NCBI GenBank assembly: GCA_035601195.1
Contig: DATNOU010000105.1
Coordinates: 1 to 32,348, forward strand
Direction: 5' to 3'
Origin: JAIBJP01 sp035601195
GTDB lineage: Bacteria; Actinomycetota; Thermoleophilia; Gaiellales; Gaiellaceae
Length of the DNA: 32,348 nucleotides
The notes under the pieces: model-generated
Database searches by the model: none
Seen by the model: only the letters and a program-made list of their open reading frames with translations
Told to the model about the DNA's origin: nothing
Made by a program: the position numbers and the translations under genes
Part shown: piece after piece, positions 22,636-30,066 of the stretch
Layout of the letters: each line of letters begins with the position of its first letter
Position numbering within the stretch: the first letter of the stretch is position 1

Positions 22636-23676
22636 CTAAGAGATGTAGACGGGCGTGTGCAGGGGAACGCGGTCGTAGAGATCGATCACGTCCGGCACGG
22701 CCATGCGGATACAGCCGTGCGAGGCGGCGCTGCCGATCGAGGACGACTCGGCCGTGCCGTGGATCCCTGCGCCGTCCCAGAAGCCCATCCAGCGCGCCTT
22801 GAGCGGATTCTCCGGATCGCCCGGCGGGATGATCTTCCCGGCGAGGTCGCCCGCCCAGGCCTTCTTCGGGACATACCAGGCGGGATTGACCGCCTTCGAC
22901 CTGATCTCGTAGAGACCGGCGGGTGTCTCGAACCCGATCCGCCCGATGGCGACGCGGTAAGTCTTGACGAGTTTCTCCTTGACGAAGTAGCGCAGCTCCT
23001 TCCGGCTGCGGCTGACCGCGATGAAGAGGCGGAAGCGCTTCTGCAACTCGCGCGTCGTTACCTTTGGACGCAGGACGCGTGTGGGAAGCTCCAGCGAGCG
23101 CGCCGACTCCGGATCAATCAGAGCGTCCTCGATTGCGACTCTGAGCGCCGGCTCTCTCACCGCCACGCCGTTCCTCGAGGGCCTGATGCGAATACCGGTA
23201 AAGGAGGCTTTGCTCTTGCCCTCGCGCGGCTTCGCGTCGACCATCTTGCTCACCGAACGGACGAACCGCTGGACGGCTTCGCTCGAGTATGTGATGTCGA
23301 GGTCGAGACGCCTGCTCAGGCGGCCACCGGTGACGTCGCGGAAAGCTCGGGTGAGGAAGTCTCCCTCCCGGCTCTCGGACAGGGCGCCGGCGAGGAGCCC
23401 GTCGAGGTTCGTCGCGAGCTCGGCCGTGGAGGGAGAGAAGACGAACTGGCCACCCCGGTAGAGCATGACGATCGGCTGCGCCAGTGGATCGCCGATCCGC
23501 TCGGCGAGAGCGGCTCGCGCCTCGGCCAGCCGCATGCCGCCCACGTCGACGCCCGCGATCGAGATCCCTTCCGCCAGCCGGTCGTCTCGCGCGGCGTCGT
23601 AGCGCCAGCCAGCCGCGGCTGCGGCTCCCGCCGCGAGCACGAGCAGCCCAAGGAGAACGATCAGGACTTTCCGCAC
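22636..23676 (-). CDS. L,D-transpeptidase (YkuD) with peptidoglycan-binding domain
   Basis: A 346-residue envelope enzyme that forms 3-3 crosslinks or attaches proteins to peptidoglycan. The N-terminal membrane anchor is VLIVLLGLLVLAAGAAAAAG. It is followed by a PG_binding_4 (VanW-associated) domain (GISIAGVDVGGMRLAEARAAL) and a C-terminal YkuD catalytic domain. The catalytic motif HGTAESSSIG...SHGCIRM is intact, with nucleophile Cys near residue 322. The start is a GTG. It is divergent from the MscS gene. Confidence 0.93.
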   Translation of the reverse strand: MRKVLIVLLGLLVLAAGAAAAAGWRYDAARDDRLAEGISIAGVDVGGMRLAEARAALAERIGDPLAQPIVMLYRGGQFVFSPSTAELATNLDGLLAGALSESREGDFLTRAFRDVTGGRLSRRLDLDITYSSEAVQRFVRSVSKMVDAKPREGKSKASFTGIRIRPSRNGVAVREPALRVAIEDALIDPESARSLELPTRVLRPKVTTRELQKRFRLFIAVSRSRKELRYFVKEKLVKTYRVAIGRIGFETPAGLYEIRSKAVNPAWYVPKKAWAGDLAGKIIPPGDPENPLKARWMGFWDGAGIHGTAESSSIGSAASHGCIRMAVPDVIDLYDRVPLHTPVYIS

Positions 23677-23828
23677 GGCTTACTGAAGTTAATACGAGCC
23701 GCGACGCCGTTCCAGCGCCAACGTTTCGGGGGCGAAGATTAAGCACGTGTTAGAGACGCGGTGCGCGACCTTGTGACACCGCGTTTCCTGCCGATACCTT
23801 CGTTAGCGTTCAACTTTGTGAGACACGC

Positions 23829-24773
23829 GTGCTCGATCCTCTAATCGACCTCCTTACCTCGAATACGCCCGTGCCCTCTATCTGGGGGAGGGTCCTCGTC
23901 ATCGTGAGCCTCTTCGCGCTGGCGCTCCTCGTCTCGCGCCTGAGCGCGTTCGTGGCTCGCCACGTCCTTGTCTGGCACGATCGCCATAGCGACGGCGACC
24001 TCGAGACGACGGGGAAGATCGCCGGCATCAAGCGGAGGGAGACGCTCGTCAGCGTCATCCGCACGGCGATCGCCTACGCGGCGTTCGCGACCGCGGTCGT
24101 CCTCTCCGTCGCGCAGATCACGGGCGGCGTGGACAAGCTGACCGCACTCGCGGGAGCGTCATTCGCATTGATCGTGGCCGGCTTTGCCGCCCAGCGGCTG
24201 CTGCTCGACATCCTCGCGGGCTTCACCATGTTCCTCGAGCGCTGGTACTCGGTCGGCGACACCGTCGTCCTCGTCGCGGCGGTCGAGCTCCAGGGGGTCG
24301 TCGAGGACGTCTCCATCAGGCGGACGAAGCTCCGGTCGCTGAACGGCGAGGTGATTCAGGTGCACAACAGCCAGATCACGGCCGCGCGCGTCTCCCCCCG
24401 CGGCGTGAAGGAGCTCGCCATCGAGATCTTCGTCAGCAAGCGCGAAACCGGCGAGCGCCTGATCGAGGATGTTGCCCGGATCCTGCCCGAGGGGCCGACG
24501 ACCTTCCTCAAGCGTCCCTGGATCTCGCACGTGGAGGAGCTTTCGCCGATTCTGACGCGGATCCGCGTCCATGCAACGGTGATTCCGGGCCGCGAGTGGA
24601 TGGCGGAGGAGTTCTTCCCGGATCTCCTGAAGCAGCGCGCGACCGACGGCCTTATCGTCCACGGGCCCGTGGTCTTCGCAATCGATGAGCGTGCCATGAG
24701 GAGCTTCGCCCGCGCGAGCGCGACTACCCGGCGAAGCTTCGACCGCGTGCCCGCAGGCGCACGAGCCAGCTAG
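23829..24773 (+). CDS. MscS-family mechanosensitive ion channel
   Basis: A 314-residue channel with N-terminal helices (VLVIVSLFALALLVSRLSAF, TAIAYAAFATAVVLSVAQI) and a pore helix region (ALAGASFALIVAGFAAQRLLLDILAGFTMF). The canonical FLERWYSVGDTV segment leads into the beta domain (GVVEDVSIRRTKLRSLNGEVIQV) and a cytoplasmic C-terminal domain. It would open under membrane tension to release solutes during hypo-osmotic shock. Start GTG at 23829. It ends 7 bases before the convergent infA. Confidence 0.9.
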   Translation: MLDPLIDLLTSNTPVPSIWGRVLVIVSLFALALLVSRLSAFVARHVLVWHDRHSDGDLETTGKIAGIKRRETLVSVIRTAIAYAAFATAVVLSVAQITGGVDKLTALAGASFALIVAGFAAQRLLLDILAGFTMFLERWYSVGDTVVLVAAVELQGVVEDVSIRRTKLRSLNGEVIQVHNSQITAARVSPRGVKELAIEIFVSKRETGERLIEDVARILPEGPTTFLKRPWISHVEELSPILTRIRVHATVIPGREWMAEEFFPDLLKQRATDGLIVHGPVVFAIDERAMRSFARASATTRRSFDRVPAGARAS

Positions 24774-24780
24774 CTGGCGT

Positions 24781-25008
24781 CTACCTGTAGCGGTAGACGA
24801 TGCGGCCCCGCGTGAGGTCGTACGGCGAAAGTTCTACCTTGACGCGATCGCCGAGGAAGATGCGGATGCGGTAGCGCCGCATCTTCCCGGCTGTGTAGCC
24901 GAGCGTCTCGTGACCGTTGTCGAGCTGGATGCGGAACATCCGGTTGCGGAGGGCCTCGACGACCTCTCCCTCCAGCTCGAGCTTTTCTTCCTTTTCCTTG
25001 CCGGCGAT
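24781..25008 (-). CDS. infA: Translation initiation factor IF-1, AUC start
   Basis: A 75-residue IF-1 (OB fold) that occupies the ribosomal A site during initiation. The family sequence is clear: LELEGEVVEALRNRMFRIQL, YTAGKMRRYRIRI, LGDRVKVELSPYDLTRGRIV and the terminal YRYR. No ATG, GTG or TTG stands at the expected place. The codon that aligns with the initiator Met is ATC (25006-25008), 5 bases after AAAGGAGG, giving (I/M)AGKEKEEK. The first in-frame ATG is inside the OB fold (NRMFRI). It follows the cold-shock gene on the same strand, with a strong hairpin in the leader. Confidence 0.93.
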   Translation of the reverse strand: MAGKEKEEKLELEGEVVEALRNRMFRIQLDNGHETLGYTAGKMRRYRIRIFLGDRVKVELSPYDLTRGRIVYRYR

Positions 25009-25036
25009 GACAGCCTCCTTTCGATGAGATCGAGGC

Positions 25037-25056
25037 GGGGCCGCCGAAGCGGCCCC
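25037..25056 (-). terminator. Hairpin between the cold-shock gene and infA
   Basis: An 8-bp perfect stem (GGGGCCGC with GCGGCCCC, loop TTCG on the minus strand) lies 28 bases upstream of the IF-1 start and 19 bases after the cold-shock stop. It can be a partial terminator for the upstream gene or a leader structure for infA. Confidence 0.5.
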
Positions 25057-25075
25057 ATACTCGGTTGTTACTTAC

Positions 25076-25285
25076 TTAAGAAGCGACGGGGGCGACATTG
25101 GTCGCCTCCGGCCCCTTCTGACCCTCCCGCTCCTCAAACTCGACGCGGGCGCCCTCCGAGAGGCTCTTAAAGCCCTCGCCGGCGATATTGCTGTGATGCA
25201 CGAAGAGATCCTTCGATCCCTCGTCAGGGGTGATGAAGCCGTACCCCTTGCTGTCGTTGAACCACTTCACGGTTCCGGTTGCCAT
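25076..25285 (-). CDS. Cold-shock domain protein
   Basis: A 69-residue CspA-type RNA chaperone. RNP1 (KGYGFITP) and RNP2 (DLFVHHSNI) are intact, and the typical opening MATGTVKWFNDSKGYGF is present. Length is standard. The start has a good GGGAGG site. It binds single-stranded RNA/DNA and helps translation or anti-termination, fitting its place before infA on the same strand. Confidence 0.96.
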   Translation of the reverse strand: MATGTVKWFNDSKGYGFITPDEGSKDLFVHHSNIAGEGFKSLSEGARVEFEEREGQKGPEATNVAPVAS

Positions 25286-25539
25286 AGAAAAACACCTCCC
25301 TTACAAACTCACGAACAAGTAAGGAAGGCGCACGAACGCAGACCGGACTCGCTCTAGATTTCACCTGAAGGGTAGCAGGCAAACGGCCCGCCGGGAACTG
25401 CGGAATGGCCCGCCGAGCGGGCACGGCCCGCTTTGTGAGCGTTGCGCCTCGTTTGTCCATGTGCGGGCATGCGGCCTATGGTCTCACCTTGGCTGGGCGA
25501 CGACGGGCACGCGCCCGCCTATGCGAGCGCACCCGCTAG

Positions 25540-26586
25540 TCAGAGCAGAACCGTTTGAACCAACAGCACGGTGACGAGGGCCATGACGAGGCTGAGCCCG
25601 ATGGCCGCGGCGAGAGCCAACACCTCCGGCCGTCGAACTTCGACCATCCCTCGCACGGGCGACGGAAGCAAGTGCCGCCGCCGACCAGTCAGGAGCAAGA
25701 CAAGGCAGGCGATTGCGACCCACAGCAAGAGGAGTAGCAAGTACGGGGGATCCCATGAAGGAGGCACCGAGGGTAGCGGCAGTCTTGGAGTTCCACCGCT
25801 TGCTTGATCGCGCCCGCTCGTAGGTCGAAGGCCGGAGCCAGACTCCGAGCCCGCGGTGGCGGCCGAAACCCCCCCTTCGCTTGGGGTCGCTAAGAGAATC
25901 CCGGAACCTTCGACCCGCCAAAGCAACAGGGGCCCCTGCGGGGCCGGGCGCGAGCCGTGCCCTTGAAGCGTGGTCAGGAGTGTGCGAAGCCGCTGCACGG
26001 CCGCTCGCTCTCGCCGGGTCAGACCGCCTCTCTCGAGCCTGCGGATCTCCAGGCGAATGAATCGCATGACTCGCGCGCGAAGCTGCGGCGAGGCCGATGC
26101 GAGCAAGGCGCGGAGGCGAGCGATGTTGGCGCGCACATGGCGCCCAGACTCGATTCGCTCGAGCAGGCTCTCGTAGCGACGGGGAAGCCGGTCGAACCTC
26201 GTATGGGGCGACCCCCGGTTCGAGTCCGTCGTAGATCCGGATGAGGCATCGCCGCTGGGCGCGGACCCCGATCCGCCGTCGGCACCCGACGAACTGGCGT
26301 TAGTCGTTCCGGAGTCGGAAAGGGAGCCTGATCCGGAGACGGCATCGGTTGCTCCGGAGACGGCATCGGTTGCTCCGGAGACGCTACTGGTCGCGTTGGT
26401 CACGCTGCCGGTCAGATCCGAGACGACCGTGGTCTGCGAAGTGATCGTCGAGATTGCGGAGGTGACCGTTCCGATTGGATCGAGAACCTGCGCGCCCGCC
26501 ATCGCCGCGCTGCTAGCCACCCCGCCCAGCGCGAGGATGACAAGGAGCAGAACTCGAATCGCCGCAGACCGCATCTCCCATCTCAC
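25540..26586 (-). CDS. Secreted Ser/Thr-rich repeat protein with C-terminal membrane helices
   Basis: A protein of about 348 residues. A signal peptide or anchor (IRVLLLVILALGGVASSAAMAGA) is followed by a Ser/Thr/Val-rich section with GATDAVSGATDAVSG repeats and a Ser/Gly linker. A helical, Arg/Leu-rich domain follows (YESLLERIESGRHVRANI, LRALLASASPQLRARVM), then a Gly/Pro linker and two C-terminal helices (YLLLLLLWVAIACLVLLLTG; LALAAAIGLSLVMALVTVLL). The GTG at 26586 behind AAGGCGGG is preferred over the ATG at 26574, whose Shine-Dalgarno would touch the start. No enzyme domain is visible; probably an envelope protein. Confidence 0.55.
   Translation of the reverse strand: MRWEMRSAAIRVLLLVILALGGVASSAAMAGAQVLDPIGTVTSAISTITSQTTVVSDLTGSVTNATSSVSGATDAVSGATDAVSGSGSLSDSGTTNASSSGADGGSGSAPSGDASSGSTTDSNRGSPHTRFDRLPRRYESLLERIESGRHVRANIARLRALLASASPQLRARVMRFIRLEIRRLERGGLTRRERAAVQRLRTLLTTLQGHGSRPAPQGPLLLWRVEGSGILLATPSEGGVSAATAGSESGSGLRPTSGRDQASGGTPRLPLPSVPPSWDPPYLLLLLLWVAIACLVLLLTGRRRHLLPSPVRGMVEVRRPEVLALAAAIGLSLVMALVTVLLVQTVLL
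26333..26382 (-). repeat. 21-bp tandem repeat inside the Ser/Thr-rich protein gene
   Basis: Two exact copies of a 21-bp unit (26333-26353, 26354-26374) and an 8-base partial third encode the repeated GATDAVS peptide. The exact match suggests recent slippage duplication. Confidence 0.75.
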
Positions 26587-26880
26587 GTTTACCCGCCTTT
26601 GGAGGAGCAAACCCCGAATCGCTAAGGTTCGTAGGGAGATGGCGGCTTCGCCGAGGAGGGACGTCACTTCAGCGAACAGATCCGGGTCCGAACGCCCGCG
26701 GTTTAGTCGATCGTGCAGAAGACGCTCGACAAGGCGCTGTCCGATGGACTCCGATATTTGAAGGCGGAGACCGAGCGCTCTTCGGCCTAAAGCTCGACTC
26801 CTGACCCAGCTCTGACTAGGGGAAAAGCGATGCGCCGCGAGGCGCCTCCTTAGTCGCGCAACCCGCTGGTCCCGGGCCGA

Positions 26881-27213
26881 TCACGACCCCACCGCGAAAC
26901 GCACTGAGCTGAGCCGCGGGAACGGGGTTCGGCTCGAACTGCCGGTCCCAAAGATCCTTGAGCCTCTACGCCCGACGAAGGAGCGTTCGCGTCTCCTGCA
27001 CGCACCGGATGAAGTCGCCGGCGGGGGGACGTCCGCACCGGTGAGCTCGTAACCGAACCTCGTCATCCGCTCGGCGATGACCGTCTCACAGAGCGCCGCT
27101 TCCCAGGGTGCAAGCGCCTCGCGCCACTGTCCGACGCGCTCGGTCGTCGTCGTCGCGCGCGCGCTCGCATGCCAGTGCTTGCCCTCCGCTAGCCTCCCGC
27201 TCCGCTCCAGCAG
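26881..27213 (-). pseudogene. Sulfotransferase-like C-terminal remnant, frameshifted
   Basis: A minus-strand frame, open from a stop at 27214-27216, reads LERSGRLAEGKHWHASA, TERVGQWREALAPWEAALCE and TRFGYELTGADVPP. This resembles the C-terminus of bacterial sulfotransferases (a VGRWREhLSPWE-type motif, from memory). After VPP the sensible continuation (AGDFIRCVQETRTLLRRA) is in another frame and soon meets a stop. No N-terminal half with the PAPS-binding P-loop is present. I take it as a decayed gene fragment; the family call is tentative. Confidence 0.4.
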
Positions 27214-27252
27214 CTACCCCTGTTGCTGAGGCGTCCCTAGCAGCTTCATTGA

Positions 27253-27708
27253 TTAGCAGGACTTCGGCTTACACGTAACTGTCTCGAAGACTGTGACCGT
27301 CACCGGTTGTATTGCGGTCACCGTGGCGACCTCTCGCGTCGTGACCGTGTGCGTTTCACGAACCGTGCGAGCAGGCAGCGTAACCAAGTCTTGAACGGTC
27401 GTTCCGCGGCGATGGCGTAGGACGAGGACTGGCCCACCCTGGCGCTTGACCGTCTCTGTGACCACTTCCGTGCGGGAAAAAGACGACACCCGCGCTGCGT
27501 TCGAGTGAGCGATATAGGGGGTCTCGCCATCGGACCTCGTTACCGCTGTTGCGGCGAGGACGCCGCCACCGAGAAGGGTGCCGATGAGGAGCACAAGTGC
27601 GATGCCCTGGTTCGCTCTCAAGAAGCGGCTTTGGGCCCGGCGTCGGTGTCGGAACGCGTCGAAACGATCGAGCAGACCAGTGATGACGCTGTAAATGATC
27701 TCGCGCAC
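27253..27708 (-). CDS. Single-pass membrane protein with Thr/Val-rich extracellular tail
   Basis: A 151-residue protein. A short basic cytoplasmic part (LLDRFDAFRHRRRAQSRFLR) is followed by one membrane helix (GIALVLLIGTLLGGGVLAATAV). An outer Thr/Val-rich region reads SRTEVVTETVKRQGGPVLVL, then TVTTREVATVTAIQPVTVTV, and the protein ends in VTCKPKSC with two Cys. The tail matches the 4907-5803 protein in style (VTxIQPVTxV). No domain of known function is seen. The two terminal Cys may form a disulfide. Confidence 0.55.
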   Translation of the reverse strand: MREIIYSVITGLLDRFDAFRHRRRAQSRFLRANQGIALVLLIGTLLGGGVLAATAVTRSDGETPYIAHSNAARVSSFSRTEVVTETVKRQGGPVLVLRHRRGTTVQDLVTLPARTVRETHTVTTREVATVTAIQPVTVTVFETVTCKPKSC

Positions 27709-28013
27709 CTAGCTCTCCCACCAGACGCAAGTCGTCAGGCACGATAACGGCTACTTGCCAGCGTGGGCTCCTGTAGCGCGAGTTCCGGCTCCTTAGACGT
27801 CCCAGGAACGCCAAATCAACTGGGAAGCCTCGTCGCGTCAAGCACGACTATCCCCTTGGGTTAGCCCGCCGCGGCCCTTCCGCAAGCTTCCCCGCTATCG
27901 AAGCCTTGGTGCGCAAACGAAAATCCAGGCGACGAATGTGAGCATGGTGCCCATCGTGCGTGTTCCCCACCGTGTTCCCATCCTCCGTTCGCGGTTCGGC
28001 CCAACTGATGCGA
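27709..28013. other. Intergenic region, no gene recognised
   Basis: About 300 bases between the Thr/Val-tail gene and the tRNA-Val fragment. A minus-strand open frame crossing it (27848-28147) begins beyond the tRNA fragment and looks non-coding. It may be residue of the integration scar. Confidence 0.4.
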
Positions 28014-28035
28014 AAGGCCCCGTTTCCAGGGCCTT
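28014..28035 (-). terminator. Hairpin downstream of the tRNA-Val fragment
   Basis: A 7-bp stem (AAGGCCC with GGGCCTT) and 8-base loop lie 6 bases beyond the 3' end of the partial tRNA-Val, followed on the minus strand by TTTCGC. This is where the original tRNA gene's terminator would sit. Confidence 0.5.
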
Positions 28036-28041
28036 CCTTGG

Positions 28042-28087
28042 TGGGCGCAGATGGGATCGAACCATCGACCTCCCGCGTGTGAAGCGG
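28042..28087 (-). repeat. Partial tRNA-Val(CAC), 3' half: attachment-site scar
   Basis: The minus strand matches the intact tRNA-Val (29948-30019) from within the anticodon stem (CCGCTTCACACGCGGGAGG) to the 3' end (TGCGCCCA). Only the T stem differs: GATGG...CCATC here against CCTGG...CCAGG in the intact gene. The 5' half is absent. Both copies point the same way, giving a direct repeat 1.9 kb apart, the usual trace of integrase-mediated insertion at a tRNA 3' end. Confidence 0.75.
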
Positions 28088-28205
28088 TTTCCGGGGTCTC
28101 AGACCTTCGTCAGGATCCAAGCCTGCTAGGAGTGAAAACTCCCGCAAATCGGACTCTTTGAAGATCGCCTAGAAGGGACCACTACGAACCTCATAAACCC
28201 TCTAC

Positions 28206-28225
28206 AGACCCCGCTGCCGGGGTCT
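28206..28225 (-). terminator. Hairpin after the TolB-like gene
   Basis: A perfect 8-bp stem (AGACCCCG with CGGGGTCT, 4-base loop) lies 38 bases beyond the stop of the TolB-like lipoprotein gene on the same strand, followed by a weakly U-rich stretch. Confidence 0.55.
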
Positions 28226-28263
28226 AAACGGGGTCCAGACGATGCTACTGGGGGTGAGCGGCC

Positions 28264-29202
28264 TCAGTCCGTCCAATCGGGCAGCGAGGTCTCGCCGACT
28301 CCTGGGCTGTGGAGCGCTCTCACGTCGCTGCCGTCGGGGTCCATGATGAACAGGCCCGGCGCCGAGAACACGATGTGAGCGCCGTCCGGCGACCACGCCG
28401 GTGTGTACGCACGGTGGTGCGTCAACCGGCGGACGGCCGAGCCATCGGGGCGCATCACATAGACGTCCGTGTAGTTGTCCGGATGGTCGCGATGCGACGT
28501 GAAGAGGATGGAACGGCCGTCGGGCGACCAGTCGACCTGCCAGCCCTCTCCCACTCTGGAGAGATCCACCACCCGGGAACCGTCGACGTCGACGATGGAC
28601 ATCAAATGCTGGCCGACGAGGTTGGAGTTGAAGATGATCCGTTTCCCGTCCGGTGACCACGACGGGTATTCGCCTCCGTCGGTGTCCGGCAGGCGGTGCT
28701 GCTCGGAGCCATCGGCGTTCATGATCGAGAGCCCCGTGCACCGGGGTCCTCGACCGGGAGGACAATTTATCTCTCCGGGACTCGCGTACGCGATCTTCGA
28801 GCCGTCGGGGGACCAGGCCGGAGAGAGGCCACGAGTCAGCCGGTGCGGTTCGGATCCGTCGGCGTTCATGAGCCAGATCTCCTGATCCCCATTGGGTTCG
28901 GAACGGAACGCGATCTGCGTTCCGTCCGGGGACCACGTGGCGTCGAATTCGGGCCAGGGTGACTGGGTCAGTCGGGTGAGGCCTGTCCCATCGGCATTGA
29001 TGGACCAGACGTCGTGATAGTTGTCGAAGACGATCCGCCCGGAGAGCGAGGACCGATCTCCGCCGCTCGGCCCCGGCGCGTCAGAGGCTGCCGTGGACGG
29101 AGACGGGCGATCCTGCGGCTGCTCCCGATCGGACCCCCCGCTGCACGCCCCCAGTACCAGGGCCCCCACCAGAGCCATCGAGAGGATGCGGCCCCTCCTC
29201 AT
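28264..29202 (-). CDS. TolB-like beta-propeller (WD40/PD40) lipoprotein
   Basis: A 312-residue lipoprotein (lipobox LGAC, Cys20) with a Ser/Pro-rich linker and a beta-propeller. PD40-type repeats are plain: WSPDGTQIAFRS, WSPDGSKIAYAS, WSPDGKRIIFNS, WSPDGRSILFTS and WSPDGAHIVFSA, each preceded by a strand such as IWLMNADGSEPHRL. It is probably a surface or periplasm-like ligand- or protein-binding scaffold; no TolB N-terminal domain or Tol partners are present. It lies within the tRNA-Val-bounded segment, so it may be cargo of an element. Confidence 0.85.
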   Translation of the reverse strand: MRRGRILSMALVGALVLGACSGGSDREQPQDRPSPSTAASDAPGPSGGDRSSLSGRIVFDNYHDVWSINADGTGLTRLTQSPWPEFDATWSPDGTQIAFRSEPNGDQEIWLMNADGSEPHRLTRGLSPAWSPDGSKIAYASPGEINCPPGRGPRCTGLSIMNADGSEQHRLPDTDGGEYPSWSPDGKRIIFNSNLVGQHLMSIVDVDGSRVVDLSRVGEGWQVDWSPDGRSILFTSHRDHPDNYTDVYVMRPDGSAVRRLTHHRAYTPAWSPDGAHIVFSAPGLFIMDPDGSDVRALHSPGVGETSLPDWTD

Positions 29203-29471
29203 GCCATTTGTACTCCCCGGCCGGCCCCACGGTTCCCATTCGATCGAGGGCAGTCGGCGCTGTCAAACGACCTGGTCAGCGTGCCCCCGGGCAGGATTCG
29301 AACCTGCGCTCCCGCCTCCGGAGGGAGTTGGTCGAAGCCGGCGACCCAAACGGGGTCCAAAAGTGCGCCGCAGGCAGGCCGCATGTGAGACGGGCTCGTG
29401 TGAAACTTCGCCCCACCTAAGAGCACGACTCTTGAAGGAACGTCTCGCGGCTCCCGTCGTACTAGAAGAAG
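29203..29471. other. Non-coding stretch containing a tRNA fragment
   Basis: Between the TolB-like start and the small membrane ORF I see only the class II tRNA 3' fragment and, on the plus strand, a reading frame ending QTGSKSAPQAGRM. That tail is reminiscent of the C-termini of actinobacterial integrases but is too short to call. Confidence 0.4.
29282..29335 (-). repeat. 3' fragment of a class II tRNA (long variable arm)
   Basis: The minus strand shows a T arm GCAGG-TTCGAAT-CCTGC, one base before it, and a variable arm with CTCCC/GGGAG ends (29309-29327). Downstream is CCGGGGGC followed by A. The D arm, 5' acceptor strand and a credible anticodon are missing. Eight bases, not seven, separate the T stem from the A discriminator, which would suit tRNA-Sec; Leu, Ser or Tyr remain possible with an insertion. 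Probably another attachment scar. Confidence 0.5.
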
Positions 29472-29564
29472 ATGCGGTGGGAGCCCGAAGTCGCTGTCTT
29501 GGTCGGCGTCCTGATTGGGCTCGCCTTTGTTCTCGTGCTACTCAGGATCATCGGCGTTCTCTGA
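29472..29564 (+). CDS. Possible 30-residue membrane peptide
   Basis: An ATG after AGAAGAAG opens a 30-codon frame with one continuous hydrophobic helix (VAVLVGVLIGLAFVLVLLRI) between a charged start (MRWEPE) and IIGVL. Size and composition fit a small membrane protein. There is no homologue I can name. Confidence 0.4.
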   Translation: MRWEPEVAVLVGVLIGLAFVLVLLRIIGVL

Positions 29565-29918
29565 GCCGCGAGCACGTGCGTCAGCTTCTCGGCAAGAAGT
29601 AGAGAAGGGCCACCTCCCCAACCAAGAGAGGAGACGGCCCGCCCGAACAATTCGGCACGGCGGACGCGAGTACGTCCCCCGAAAGGGGTAAGCGGGCCTT
29701 CCTGCTTGGTCTCAGGACTGCCCGCTCACCACCCGCCGGACGCCACCGGGAAAGGGCGGGCGTCCCTGGCTGAAACGTCACGGCTGCGGCCCCGTGACGC
29801 TCGAGGAAGAACGCTACCACTTGCACGGCTGTGAGCGACCTTCTAATCAGGGGTGCTCTGTCACGCCGGGGTCCGCCCCGGGGTCCAGCGGAAAATCCGT
29901 AGTCCGGCCGGAAAACGA
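29565..29918. other. About 350 bases without a recognised gene
   Basis: An 81-codon minus-strand frame (29581-29826) starts plausibly (VVAFFLERHGAAAVTFQPG) but matches nothing I know. Several short hairpins are present (for example a GTCACGG/CCGTGAC pair near 29778-29799). No known RNA family is recognised. Confidence 0.35.
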
Positions 29919-29941
29919 AAATCGCCGCCTAGCAGCGATTT
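29919..29941 (-). terminator. Intrinsic terminator after tRNA-Val
   Basis: On the minus strand AAATCGC pairs with GCGATTT around a 9-base loop, followed by TTCGTTTTCC. It lies just beyond the tRNA-Val 3' end. Confidence 0.7.
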
Positions 29942-29947
29942 CGTAGG

Positions 29948-30019
29948 TGGGCGCACCTGGGATCGAACCAGGGACCTCCCGCGTGTGAAGCGGGCGCTCT
30001 CCCGCTGAGCTATGCGCCC
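29948..30019 (-). tRNA. tRNA-Val(CAC)
   Basis: Seventy-two bases fold as a class I tRNA: acceptor GGGCGCA with TGCGCCC, D arm with AGCTCAGCGGGAGAGC, and anticodon stem CCCGC/GCGGG with loop TTCACAC, giving CAC (Val, GUG). The T arm is CCTGG-TTCGATC-CCAGG and the discriminator is A. CCA is not encoded. A partial copy lies at 28042-28087. Confidence 0.95.
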
Positions 30020-30066
30020 CAGGGAGGGTCAGTTTAGCCGCGAACCACGCTGGTACCATGGGCTTC

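Larger units (their letters stand above)
28042..29990. mobile_element. Putative remnant of an integrated element bounded by tRNA-Val repeats
   Basis: The segment between the partial and intact tRNA-Val copies holds a TolB-like lipoprotein gene, a second tRNA fragment of class II type, a 30-codon membrane ORF and several hundred bases without recognisable genes. No intact integrase lies inside. It is best read as the residue of one or more insertions that later lost their recombinase (inference). Confidence 0.45.

Noticed and set aside
27848..28147. 99-codon minus-strand frame containing HTREVDGSIPSAPT
   Set aside because: That peptide is simply the translation of the tRNA-Val fragment.
29581..29826. 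81-codon minus-strand frame
   Set aside because: The start is plausible but no family or helix pattern supports it, and it lies in scarred DNA; noted under the gene-free stretch.
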